Position numbers and translations under genes: made by a program. The notes beneath the pieces are model-generated. The model did no database searches. It had not been told where the DNA came from and was given only the letters and a program-made list of their open reading frames with translations. From positions 45,312 through 109,311 of the forward strand of contig NZ_JAQQWT010000003.1 of assembly GCF_028610705.1 (NCBI RefSeq): a stretch of 64,000 bases of DNA. The letters run 5' to 3'. Positions 1 to 7,171 of this stretch are shown here, in pieces. Source of the DNA: Halalkalibacter alkalisediminis (lineage in GTDB: Bacteria; Bacillota; Bacilli; Bacillales; Bacillaceae_D). Position 1 is the first letter of the stretch, and each line of letters begins with the position of its first letter.

Positions 1-16
1 CCATTTCATTTTCGCT

Positions 17-991
17 TTAAGCTGCACGAGAGTTTTTTCTTTGAAGGGATTGGGGCTTATTGAGCTTCAACTTACGGAAAAAACTCTGACCAATTCCAAC
101 AATTCCTTTCGGGAAAAAGATAACAAAGATGATAAATACGGCTCCAACAATTAACATCCAAAGATCTGTATAAGAACTTACAATGGTTTCTAGAGTAACA
201 ATTAACGCCGCACCTAATACGGGACCAAGTATCGTTCCAGCACCACCTATTAAAACCATAATTAATACAGCACCAGACATCGTCCAATACACATCACTCG
301 GAGCAATGAAACCATTAAAATAAGTGTATAACGACCCAGCCAATCCACCTAGTGAGCCCGCTATTACAAAAGCCATATATTTATAAAGATTTGTGTTATA
401 GCCCATTGATTTAACTCTCGTTTCATTCTCTCTAATTCCTATTAACACTTGACCAAATGGTGAGTTCATTAATATTCGTAAACCAGCATATATCAAAAAG
501 AATACAACTAATATGAGGTAAAAAATGTATACTGAATTCGAAAACTGAAAAGCTCCGAGCGTCACCCGTGGTATACCTGATAAACCATTAGAACCACCTG
601 TTAGATTGGTTGATTGATAGATAAACGAATAAATCATCTGTGAGAATGCTAGGGTTAGCATTAAGAAATAAAATCCGCTCACCTTCATACAGAATGCCCC
701 CACGATAGCTGCTACAATCGCAGACAAAACGATCGCTAAGCCTAAGGAAACAAATAAATTACTAGAAATATTTTGAGCAACAAGTCCAGCCGTATAAGCA
801 CCTACTCCAAAAAAAGCTGCATGACCTAATGAAACGAGTCCAGTAAATCCAACTAATATATTTAAACTAAGAGCAAAAACGGCAAGAATTAATATTTCAG
901 ATAATAAATTAAGGTGAAACAGTGAAAGAACAAAAGGGGCCAGTGCTAAAGCGACAATCGCTACGAGAAATTTCAACAATGCGCTTTTCAT
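17..991 (-). CDS. livM: Branched-chain amino acid-type ABC transporter permease LivM
   Basis: The 324-residue product is hydrophobic throughout, with about nine to ten membrane spans, and carries LivM-family stretches such as SLNILVGFTGLVSLGHAAFF near residues 42-61 and the cytoplasmic loop GIRENETRVKSMGYN that contacts the ATPases. LivM pairs with LivH to form the membrane channel of importers for leucine, isoleucine, valine or related small acids and amides. It starts two bases after the livH stop behind AAGGTGG, so translation is probably coupled. The ATPase genes (livG, livF) should follow beyond the left edge of the window. The substrate cannot be read from the sequence; next to an acyl-CoA cluster an organic acid is as likely as an amino acid. 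Confidence 0.93.
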   Translation of the reverse strand: MKSALLKFLVAIVALALAPFVLSLFHLNLLSEILILAVFALSLNILVGFTGLVSLGHAAFFGVGAYTAGLVAQNISSNLFVSLGLAIVLSAIVAAIVGAFCMKVSGFYFLMLTLAFSQMIYSFIYQSTNLTGGSNGLSGIPRVTLGAFQFSNSVYIFYLILVVFFLIYAGLRILMNSPFGQVLIGIRENETRVKSMGYNTNLYKYMAFVIAGSLGGLAGSLYTYFNGFIAPSDVYWTMSGAVLIMVLIGGAGTILGPVLGAALIVTLETIVSSYTDLWMLIVGAVFIIFVIFFPKGIVGIGQSFFRKLKLNKPQSLQRKNSRAA

Positions 992-993
992 AT

Positions 994-1860
994 TTAAGCC
1001 ACCTTCTTTCCAAGTAACCCATTCGGTTTAAAAACGAGAACGATTGCCATTAATCCAAAGATTAAAAACATACTTAACTCAGGGAAAAGAAAACGACTAA
1101 AGGTTTCTAAAATCCCAACAAGAACACTGGCAACTAATGTCCCTGCAATAGACCCTAATCCTCCGATAACGAGTACGACTAATGCGAGAATTAACGTTTG
1201 AAATTCCATACTTGGATAAATTCCGAGCACCGGAGCTGCTACGACACCACCAAATCCTGCTAATACTCCTCCAATGACAAAAACGATGGTAAATACTAAT
1301 TTAATATTTACTCCCAGAGCTCCAATCATTTCCTTGTCACTAAGACCCGCTCGAATGATAGCTCCCCAACGTGTTTTGTCTTGAATCAGCCATAGCAACA
1401 CAGCAATTGTGATCCCAACAATAATGACAACTAAACGGTAAACAGGAAAGGTTTGACCAAAGATCGATGTTGAACCTGCAAAGACCTGAGGCACTGAAAT
1501 GGATAGAACGTTCGAACCCCAAATAAACTTTGCAATATCGTGAAAAACATAGGCTAATCCAAACGTTAATAATACTTGTGATAAGTGCCCCAAATGGTAG
1601 GTGGGGCGGAGCAACGTCCGCTCCACCACCAACGCTAATAATGCTACGACAATCGGCGCAATAAGTAAGGCCATCCAAAAGCTTTGCGTGTATGTTACAG
1701 TGAGGGAGTAAGCAACGTATGCTCCAAACATGTATAAAGATCCATGAGCTAAGTTCAACACTCCCAATATTCCAAAAACAAGTGACAAACCACAGGTGAT
1801 GATAAATAATAATAGACCATACGATATTCCATTAACCAATTGCGCTCCGATTATATCCAC
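994..1860 (-). CDS. livH: Branched-chain amino acid-type ABC transporter permease LivH
   Basis: This is the second membrane subunit of the importer, about 288 residues with roughly eight membrane spans. It shows LivH signatures: GLSLVFGILGVLNLAHGSLY near the N terminus and the loop GAIIRAGLSDKEMIGALGVN that interacts with the ATPase. A GTG at 1872 also opens the frame, but it directly abuts the GGGGAG ribosome-binding site, so I prefer the GTG at 1860, where spacing is possible; the true start is uncertain by four codons. It lies between the binding protein and livM in one operon. Confidence 0.92.
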   Translation of the reverse strand: MDIIGAQLVNGISYGLLLFIITCGLSLVFGILGVLNLAHGSLYMFGAYVAYSLTVTYTQSFWMALLIAPIVVALLALVVERTLLRPTYHLGHLSQVLLTFGLAYVFHDIAKFIWGSNVLSISVPQVFAGSTSIFGQTFPVYRLVVIIVGITIAVLLWLIQDKTRWGAIIRAGLSDKEMIGALGVNIKLVFTIVFVIGGVLAGFGGVVAAPVLGIYPSMEFQTLILALVVLVIGGLGSIAGTLVASVLVGILETFSRFLFPELSMFLIFGLMAIVLVFKPNGLLGKKVA

Positions 1861-1883
1861 GTCAAATCTCACTCCCCACTTAA

Positions 1884-3125
1884 TTATTCACCTGGATCTT
1901 GAACGGTTTCAATCGTTTCAAGCACTGTATTGTCCGTTTTTTCCCCAGCGAGAATGGTTTCTGTAATGTACATATTTTGAATAATATGATGAGTGTCTTT
2001 ATCAAACTCAATTGGTCCACGAGGACTGACAAACGATACCTTTGAAATCGCATCAACAATTGCGTCCGGATTGGATACATCTCCCTCTAAAGTTGTAAGT
2101 GCTTCAGCAAGAATTCGTGCTGCATCATATCCTTCTAAAGACTCAATAGTAGGCCTGCGATCATATGCTTCTTCGTAAGCTTTTACAAACGCGACATTTT
2201 CTTCTGTATCTAAACTATAATCCCAGAAAGTCGATGCAAATGCTCCTTCAGCTGCATTCCCAATCGATTCACGTAGGTCTTCTGCAACTAACCATCCAGA
2301 ACCTACTAAAGGAAGTTTTCCTTTTAATCCATATTGTTCATATTGCTGAACGAAACGAACAGCGTCACTTCCTGCAAAAAAACCATATACTCCATCAGCT
2401 TCTACTCCCCCAATTGTCGTTAGATAAGAGGCATAATCATTATTTCCAAGTGGTGGGTACACTTCACCAACTACTTCTCCACCAGCAGCCGTATAAGCTT
2501 CGATAAATGCAGCTGAAACCTCTCGACCAAATGCATAATCGGCAGCAGCAATATACATCTTCCCTCCGACATTTTCGTATGCCCACTCACCCATTGAGTG
2601 TCCAATTTGCCATGAGGAGAACGACGATCTCCAAATGTAATCACTACGTTGTGCTCTTGTTAAATCATTTCCTCCAGCATGTGACGCAAGATATGGTAGT
2701 TTATTAGAATCAACTTCATCACGGATGGCATATGCAACAGCTGTACTTACTGCCCCCGTTAAAATATCGATATTATCCTGATCCATTAACTTTCGCACAC
2801 GTCTTAAAGCGACTTGTGGATCGGCTTCTGTATCTTCCTCTATTAACTCAATTTTTGTATCCCCAACTTGCCAGTCAATACTGTCAAAATAGAGTTTCAT
2901 TCCATCAGATAAATCTTTTCCTAGCGATGCATATACACCTGAGAAAGGTAGAATAGAACCAATTTTCACTGTTTTATTACTCTCACTATCACCTTGCTGC
3001 TCTGCTGAACTATCTGTTTGACTTGAATCTGAATTAGAACCTGATTGTATTGCACTATTACCACAAGCAGCGAGCACAGTTAACACGAAGACGAACCCCA
3101 AAATCATCAGCCATTTTCTTTTCAC
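1884..3125 (-). CDS. ABC transporter substrate-binding lipoprotein, LivK/AmiC type
   Basis: The product of about 413 residues begins with a lipoprotein signal peptide ending in the lipobox LAAC, followed by a Ser/Asp/Gln-rich linker and then a periplasmic-binding-protein type I domain (KIGSILPFSGVYASLGKDL, the usual opening of Leu/Ile/Val- and amide-binding proteins). It captures the ligand outside the cell and delivers it to LivHM. An ATG at 3131 lies only one base from GAGGTG, whereas the GTG at 3125 is seven bases away, so the GTG is preferred. It is the first gene of the operon and sits behind a sigma-A-like promoter and a cre site. Ligand identity is not determinable here. Confidence 0.9.
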   Translation of the reverse strand: MKRKWLMILGFVFVLTVLAACGNSAIQSGSNSDSSQTDSSAEQQGDSESNKTVKIGSILPFSGVYASLGKDLSDGMKLYFDSIDWQVGDTKIELIEEDTEADPQVALRRVRKLMDQDNIDILTGAVSTAVAYAIRDEVDSNKLPYLASHAGGNDLTRAQRSDYIWRSSFSSWQIGHSMGEWAYENVGGKMYIAAADYAFGREVSAAFIEAYTAAGGEVVGEVYPPLGNNDYASYLTTIGGVEADGVYGFFAGSDAVRFVQQYEQYGLKGKLPLVGSGWLVAEDLRESIGNAAEGAFASTFWDYSLDTEENVAFVKAYEEAYDRRPTIESLEGYDAARILAEALTTLEGDVSNPDAIVDAISKVSFVSPRGPIEFDKDTHHIIQNMYITETILAGEKTDNTVLETIETVQDPGE

Positions 3126-3150
3126 ATTCATACACCTCTTCGATTTTTTT

Positions 3151-3164
3151 GGTAACCGCTTTCA
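3151..3164 (-). promoter_or_regulatory. Probable CcpA operator (cre) for the liv operon
   Basis: Read on the minus strand the site is TGAAAGCGGTTACC, which matches 13 of 14 positions of the cre consensus TGWAANCGNTNWCA. It lies between the predicted promoter and the first gene, about 40-50 bases downstream of the expected transcription start, where CcpA acts as a roadblock repressor during growth on preferred sugars. Confidence 0.65.
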
Positions 3165-3208
3165 AAACAGAGAGTTCTCATTCCTCCTTCGTATGTATTC
3201 TAAATATT

Positions 3209-3237
3209 ATAATATATCTGATAAAAGTATTTTTCAA
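3209..3237 (-). promoter_or_regulatory. Sigma-A-like promoter of the liv operon
   Basis: The minus strand has TTGAAA (3232-3237) and TATTAT (3209-3214) separated by 17 bases, in an AT-rich stretch upstream of the binding-protein gene. A cre site lies downstream, consistent with a catabolite-controlled transcript. Confidence 0.45.
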
Positions 3238-3280
3238 CATCTTTTTATTACTTTCGTCTATAAAACGAATAATAATTTCG

Positions 3281-3309
3281 TTTACTGAAATTAAATAATG
3301 CGATATAAT
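3281..3309 (+). promoter_or_regulatory. Sigma-A-like promoter of the MBL-fold gene
   Basis: The plus strand has TTTACT (3281-3286), a 17-base spacer and TATAAT (3304-3309). The -35 box overlaps an inverted repeat AAACGAA-N7-TTCGTTT (3263-3283) that could be a repressor or activator site. The 126 bases between the -10 box and the gene contain two more TTCGTTT-like words but no other clear signal. Confidence 0.45.
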
Positions 3310-3434
3310 AAAAGAAATGTAGTTTTTAACACCATAATGCTTGTTCGTTTCTCACAAAATATAAACCTTCGTTTTAAATACGTTATATAATTTTAACGAT
3401 ATACAGAATCATTTTTGAGAAAGAGGGTGTAGAA

Positions 3435-4409
3435 ATGATTGAACTTAAGAAAAAAAATTACGAAGTCTTTCCTATTGTCGTACCCAATCAATCTGGGCTA
3501 AAAAGCATAAATTTTTATTTAATCAAGGCTAGTCACTCCCTTACGTTAATTGATGCAGGTTTCAATACTGATGATTGTTTTACCGCATTAATTCACACGT
3601 TGAATGAAAAGGGGTTAACCCTTAATGACTTGACTGAAATTGTCTTAACTCACCATCATATCGATCATGTTGGTTTAGTAAACCGGATCGTATCTATGCA
3701 ATCAATACCTGTATACGTCCACCCTTTATCGATCCAACGTCTAAAAAGGGACAAAGATTTCCTGGAGATGAGAATTGAATTCTTCGACCAGCTATACGAA
3801 AAAATGGGCTGTGGTGAAGCTGGTCGAAGTCAAGTAGACTTCTTAAAGCAATCTATCGAAAAAAACAAGCATAATGCCATTCATTCAGACCTTCTCCCAA
3901 TTGGTAATACATTTTTAAAAGAGTTTGATGTGATTCACGTTCCAGGGCATGCCCCTGATCAAATGGCTCTTTTGGATCAAAAAAGAAAGTGGTTATTCTC
4001 TGGCGATTTATTAATTAATCACATTTCAAGCAATGCCTTAGTTGAACCTGATCAAAATGGAGAGCGTATGCTCACCCTAGTCGATCATATGAATTCTTTA
4101 AAAAAATGCCAAAATCGATCTATCGATGTTGTTTTTCCTGGCCACGGTATCCTGATTGAACAACCAGATATGTTAATCCAAAAAAGGTTAGATGGCGTTG
4201 AAGAAAAAGCTAGCAAATTAAAATCCCTTATTCAGCAAGGGATTCAAACAGCAAATGACCTAGCGCTAGCCATTTATAAAAAAAACTACAACAAACAATT
4301 TTCTCTTGTAATGTCAGAAATTATTGGCCACCTAGATTATTTAGAAACCCAGAAAGGTATAGAAAAACAACTAACCTCTGGTGTATGGCACTATTCAATT
4401 AAACAGTAA
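3435..4409 (+). CDS. MBL-fold metallo-hydrolase (glyoxalase II/lactonase-like)
   Basis: The 324-residue protein has the metallo-beta-lactamase metal-binding motif H73-x-H75-x-D77-H78 in THHHIDHVG, a second metal histidine in VPGHAPDQMALL near residue 177, the bridging Asp in FSGDLL, and a late histidine in FPGHG. The extra C-terminal helical region is typical of the larger hydrolases of this fold that act on thioesters or lactones. It is transcribed alone, divergent from the liv operon and convergent with the benE-like gene, sharing a bidirectional terminator. A second MBL gene with the same organisation lies at 6324-7121. The substrate is unknown; an acyl-CoA thioester or lactone of the neighbouring pathway is an inference. 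Confidence 0.85.
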   Translation: MIELKKKNYEVFPIVVPNQSGLKSINFYLIKASHSLTLIDAGFNTDDCFTALIHTLNEKGLTLNDLTEIVLTHHHIDHVGLVNRIVSMQSIPVYVHPLSIQRLKRDKDFLEMRIEFFDQLYEKMGCGEAGRSQVDFLKQSIEKNKHNAIHSDLLPIGNTFLKEFDVIHVPGHAPDQMALLDQKRKWLFSGDLLINHISSNALVEPDQNGERMLTLVDHMNSLKKCQNRSIDVVFPGHGILIEQPDMLIQKRLDGVEEKASKLKSLIQQGIQTANDLALAIYKKNYNKQFSLVMSEIIGHLDYLETQKGIEKQLTSGVWHYSIKQ

Positions 4410-4447
4410 AAAACAGAGGATCTCTTAACTAGAGATCCTCTGTTTTT
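4409..4447. terminator. Bidirectional Rho-independent terminator
   Basis: A perfect 17-bp stem (4409-4425 with 4431-4447) closes a 5-base loop and is flanked by A and T runs on both sides. It serves the plus-strand MBL gene and the minus-strand transporter; the stop codon of the latter lies at the loop. Confidence 0.9.
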
Positions 4448-5669
4448 TACTCGTAACTCCCTTATTTTCATTTAACCTCTTCTTAAAATCATCTTTTTCA
4501 AAAACAAAACTTAAACAAGTACCGAACACAAGTCCCCAAAATGGCGAGCCAATGTTAATTAAAGTAAAATCAGATAGTGTAATCATAAATGAAAAAAGAG
4601 CACCAATTTGAAACGTAGACGAAAAACTAGCAGCCAAGCAATTTTTTAAAACCATCAACAAACCCAAACCGGCTAGTAATTGAATTAATGAGATCGGAAT
4701 CTCACGTACAATTCCCATGACAAAACCTGCAAATAATCCAAATAGAATCCAAAGTAGACCCATGATAACAGCTGCTTTATAGCGATGTTCTAACTTACCC
4801 GATGATTGATCTGCAATAATACCGGTCATCGGTCCTGCTATACAAGCCGAATGTGCACCAAAAAAACTGTTTAACAACGATCCAATCCCCGACCATGTCG
4901 TTAGGGAATTGACAGGCGCTTTATATCCAATACTATTTAAGATCGTAATTCCCTGAGCATTCTGAATTGCAATAACGGTTACTAGTAAAGGGATGGTTAG
5001 CTCACTAATAGTACTAAGACTAAATGTTGGAAGAAAAAATTCAGGTGAAGACAATTCGAATGAATTTGAATAAAGCGACACAGGTTGTTCTAAAGAGAGC
5101 AATATGAATCCAACGGCAATAGCTCCTAAGATGGGAGGTACAAACGTCCCTATCCTATTATAAAAAGTCAAAAGGAAAAAAACGATGAGAGTAGCGCCAT
5201 TTACTAAAGGTAATTCCAGAACGGACATAAAAATGTTTATTCCAAATGGCAACAATACTCCTGACACCATTGCCATCATGATTGGTAACGGTATCGCATT
5301 CATAAATAGACTAGTTGACTTCGTAACGGCAATAATCAGTAGGAGCACACTAGTCATCACATAAGCTCCTAACACATCCGTAAAAGAGTGACTCATTAGC
5401 GTCGTCCCAACTAAAACGGCTCCCGGAATTGTAAAAGCAACAGCAATTGGTTGCTTATAATATACCGATAAACCAATGGTCGAAAGCCCTCCCACGACAT
5501 AGATCGCGAATATCCAAGACGTCGTGATTGAATCACTGAGTCCCCCTACTTCAGCTGAGTTTAACACAATTAAGAGTGGACCTGTTACTCCAAATAACCA
5601 CGCAATGAATCCGTTTACAATTCCTTGTATGGTCCAATTTGAAAACAAATTTTCATTACCATTTTTCAT
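4425..5669 (-). CDS. BenE-family benzoate/H+ symporter-like transporter
   Basis: The 414-residue protein has about eleven to twelve membrane spans and the BenE-type pattern FIAWLFGVTGPLLIVLNSA near the N terminus, QPIAVAFTIPGAVLVGTTL near residues 65-85, and GAHSACIAGPMTGIIA near residues 265-285. BenE proteins take up benzoate or other aromatic acids with protons. It has its own terminator and lies next to an acyl-CoA ligase pathway, which makes it a candidate importer for that pathway. No aromatic ring dioxygenase or ring-cleavage gene is visible here, so benzoate itself is not proven as the substrate. Confidence 0.85.
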   Translation of the reverse strand: MKNGNENLFSNWTIQGIVNGFIAWLFGVTGPLLIVLNSAEVGGLSDSITTSWIFAIYVVGGLSTIGLSVYYKQPIAVAFTIPGAVLVGTTLMSHSFTDVLGAYVMTSVLLLIIAVTKSTSLFMNAIPLPIMMAMVSGVLLPFGINIFMSVLELPLVNGATLIVFFLLTFYNRIGTFVPPILGAIAVGFILLSLEQPVSLYSNSFELSSPEFFLPTFSLSTISELTIPLLVTVIAIQNAQGITILNSIGYKAPVNSLTTWSGIGSLLNSFFGAHSACIAGPMTGIIADQSSGKLEHRYKAAVIMGLLWILFGLFAGFVMGIVREIPISLIQLLAGLGLLMVLKNCLAASFSSTFQIGALFSFMITLSDFTLINIGSPFWGLVFGTCLSFVFEKDDFKKRLNENKGVTSKKQRISS

Positions 5670-5812
5670 AATCCTATCCTATCTTTAGAAAATTTTTACT
5701 TTTATACCTTAATTAAAATACATCTAGTAATGATAGTCAACCGTTTTTATTACGCTTTTAAAACTTCCGTATTTTTTATACAATACCCTGTATGCTTAAA
5801 TTTTTAAACTTT

Positions 5813-5839
5813 TAAAACACTTGGAGGCCAAGTGTTTTA
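5813..5839 (-). terminator. Hairpin ending the long catabolic operon
   Basis: A 12-bp perfect stem (5813-5824 with 5828-5839) with a 3-base loop lies 65 bases after the thioesterase stop, followed on the minus strand by a T-rich stretch. The rest of 5670-5903 is AT-rich and shows no gene. Confidence 0.65.
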
Positions 5840-5903
5840 TGATGATTTTATTGTTTTTATGTCAATCAACGATAAATAAGTCTAGATGTCCAATCGACTA
5901 TTT

Positions 5904-6308
5904 TTATCGTAACAATAATTCATGCATATCTTCTGGAATAGAAACGGCTTTTGGCTTCTCACCAGCAAAACTAGCAAGTGCTCTTAGTTCTATACCATGA
6001 GCGATTTCATCTTCTCCCCTAATAAATTCATGTTTTATTTTAAAAACCTTGTCATGTAACTCCAGAACAGTTGAGATAATTGCGACGTCTTCTTCAAAAT
6101 AGAGAGGCTTATTGAATGAACAATTTGATTCAATCATCGGTATTCCAATATGCTCATCTCGTATTAGACTAGATAAAGGATAGCCTATCGTGGAAAACAC
6201 TTGATGTGTGGCTTGATCCATCCATTTATAGTAGTTCGGTGAATAAACAATTCCCGCTGCGTCAGTGTCTCCCCATTCAACTCTAAATTGATAGTGAAAT
6301 TTTTTCAT
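5904..6308 (-). CDS. Acyl-CoA thioesterase, 4-hydroxybenzoyl-CoA thioesterase (4HBT) type
   Basis: The 134-residue hot-dog-fold protein carries the family signature WGDTDAAGIVYSPNYYKWMD at residues 12-31, with D16 at the position of the catalytic aspartate of the Pseudomonas 4HBT enzyme. Such enzymes hydrolyse acyl- or aroyl-CoA to the free acid and CoA, often to recycle CoA when intermediates accumulate. It is the last gene of the minus-strand series, 15 bases after the MBL gene and behind the strong ribosome-binding site AAGGAGG. Confidence 0.88.
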   Translation of the reverse strand: MKKFHYQFRVEWGDTDAAGIVYSPNYYKWMDQATHQVFSTIGYPLSSLIRDEHIGIPMIESNCSFNKPLYFEEDVAIISTVLELHDKVFKIKHEFIRGEDEIAHGIELRALASFAGEKPKAVSIPEDMHELLLR

Positions 6309-6323
6309 AGTGGCCTCCTTCCC

Positions 6324-7121
6324 TTATACATCCTCTTCCAACACATTTTTTATTATATACATCGAATCCCAATCATTATTTGATAGTGTCACTAAAGCAG
6401 GAGCTTGCGGAAATAACACTTCCTTAATTTCTCTAGCCGTTAACCCATTCCAGCTCAAATCAAGAATATCGGACTTTAGATTCTCTAAGTAATGCAATTT
6501 TCTCTTCAGTGCTCGCTTACCATCTGGGATATATCCTGCGTGACTACAAAACATCTCCAAGAAATCATAAGATAAAATGGTTTGTAAAGATGAAATCATA
6601 GTAGTTATCGACTCTTCAGGAAGAATGGCTTCTGGCTTCGAGGTAACAAATAAATCACCTGAAAATAGCATTCCTGTGTTTGCATTTAATAACACGACAT
6701 GATCTGAAGCATGGCCAGGTGTCGAAATGACTTTCCAAGTTTCATTTCTTGACTGGAGACGATCATGAAATGGCAGGGCGCGAAACGCTTCTCTTTCTCC
6801 CCAAAAATCTTTTCGAAATGGTGGATAATCACTGACATTCAAACATTCATCGACAGCCAGTTGATCAATATAAATAGGGAGCTTCAGATTCTTTTGAATC
6901 CAAGGAGCACAACCTGTATGATCTTCATGGTGATGAGTTAGAGCAACTAAATCAAAAACATTTTCCCTAAAAAAGGGAATGAATTGATTAAGCATTGACA
7001 CGGGACCCGTATCAACCAACATAAAATCTGTTAAAAACGTATGAACCGCTAGTTGAATTCCCTTTAAATTCACTGTCCCTTTCACACATGTCACATTCGA
7101 ATAAGAGGTTACTTCTAACAT
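6324..7121 (-). CDS. MBL-fold metallo-hydrolase in the catabolic operon
   Basis: The 265-residue protein has H63-x-H65-x-D67-H68 (THHHEDHTG), the later metal ligands in STPGHASDHVVLL and FSGDLFVTS, and a C-terminal helical segment. It is shorter than the MBL protein at 3435-4409 but shares the same motif spacing. Position between the regulator and the thioesterase suggests hydrolysis of a pathway thioester or lactone. The start ATG follows GGAGGAG at good distance. Confidence 0.85.
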   Translation of the reverse strand: MLEVTSYSNVTCVKGTVNLKGIQLAVHTFLTDFMLVDTGPVSMLNQFIPFFRENVFDLVALTHHHEDHTGCAPWIQKNLKLPIYIDQLAVDECLNVSDYPPFRKDFWGEREAFRALPFHDRLQSRNETWKVISTPGHASDHVVLLNANTGMLFSGDLFVTSKPEAILPEESITTMISSLQTILSYDFLEMFCSHAGYIPDGKRALKRKLHYLENLKSDILDLSWNGLTAREIKEVLFPQAPALVTLSNNDWDSMYIIKNVLEEDV

Positions 7122-7171
7122 CGTAAACTCCTCCTGCCAACTCTTGTTTTATTTGTATCAAAAGACTTCAA

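Noticed and set aside
2165..2956. Several plus-strand frames inside the binding-protein gene
   Set aside because: They are antisense shadows with His/Leu/Gln-biased composition and no ribosome-binding sites.
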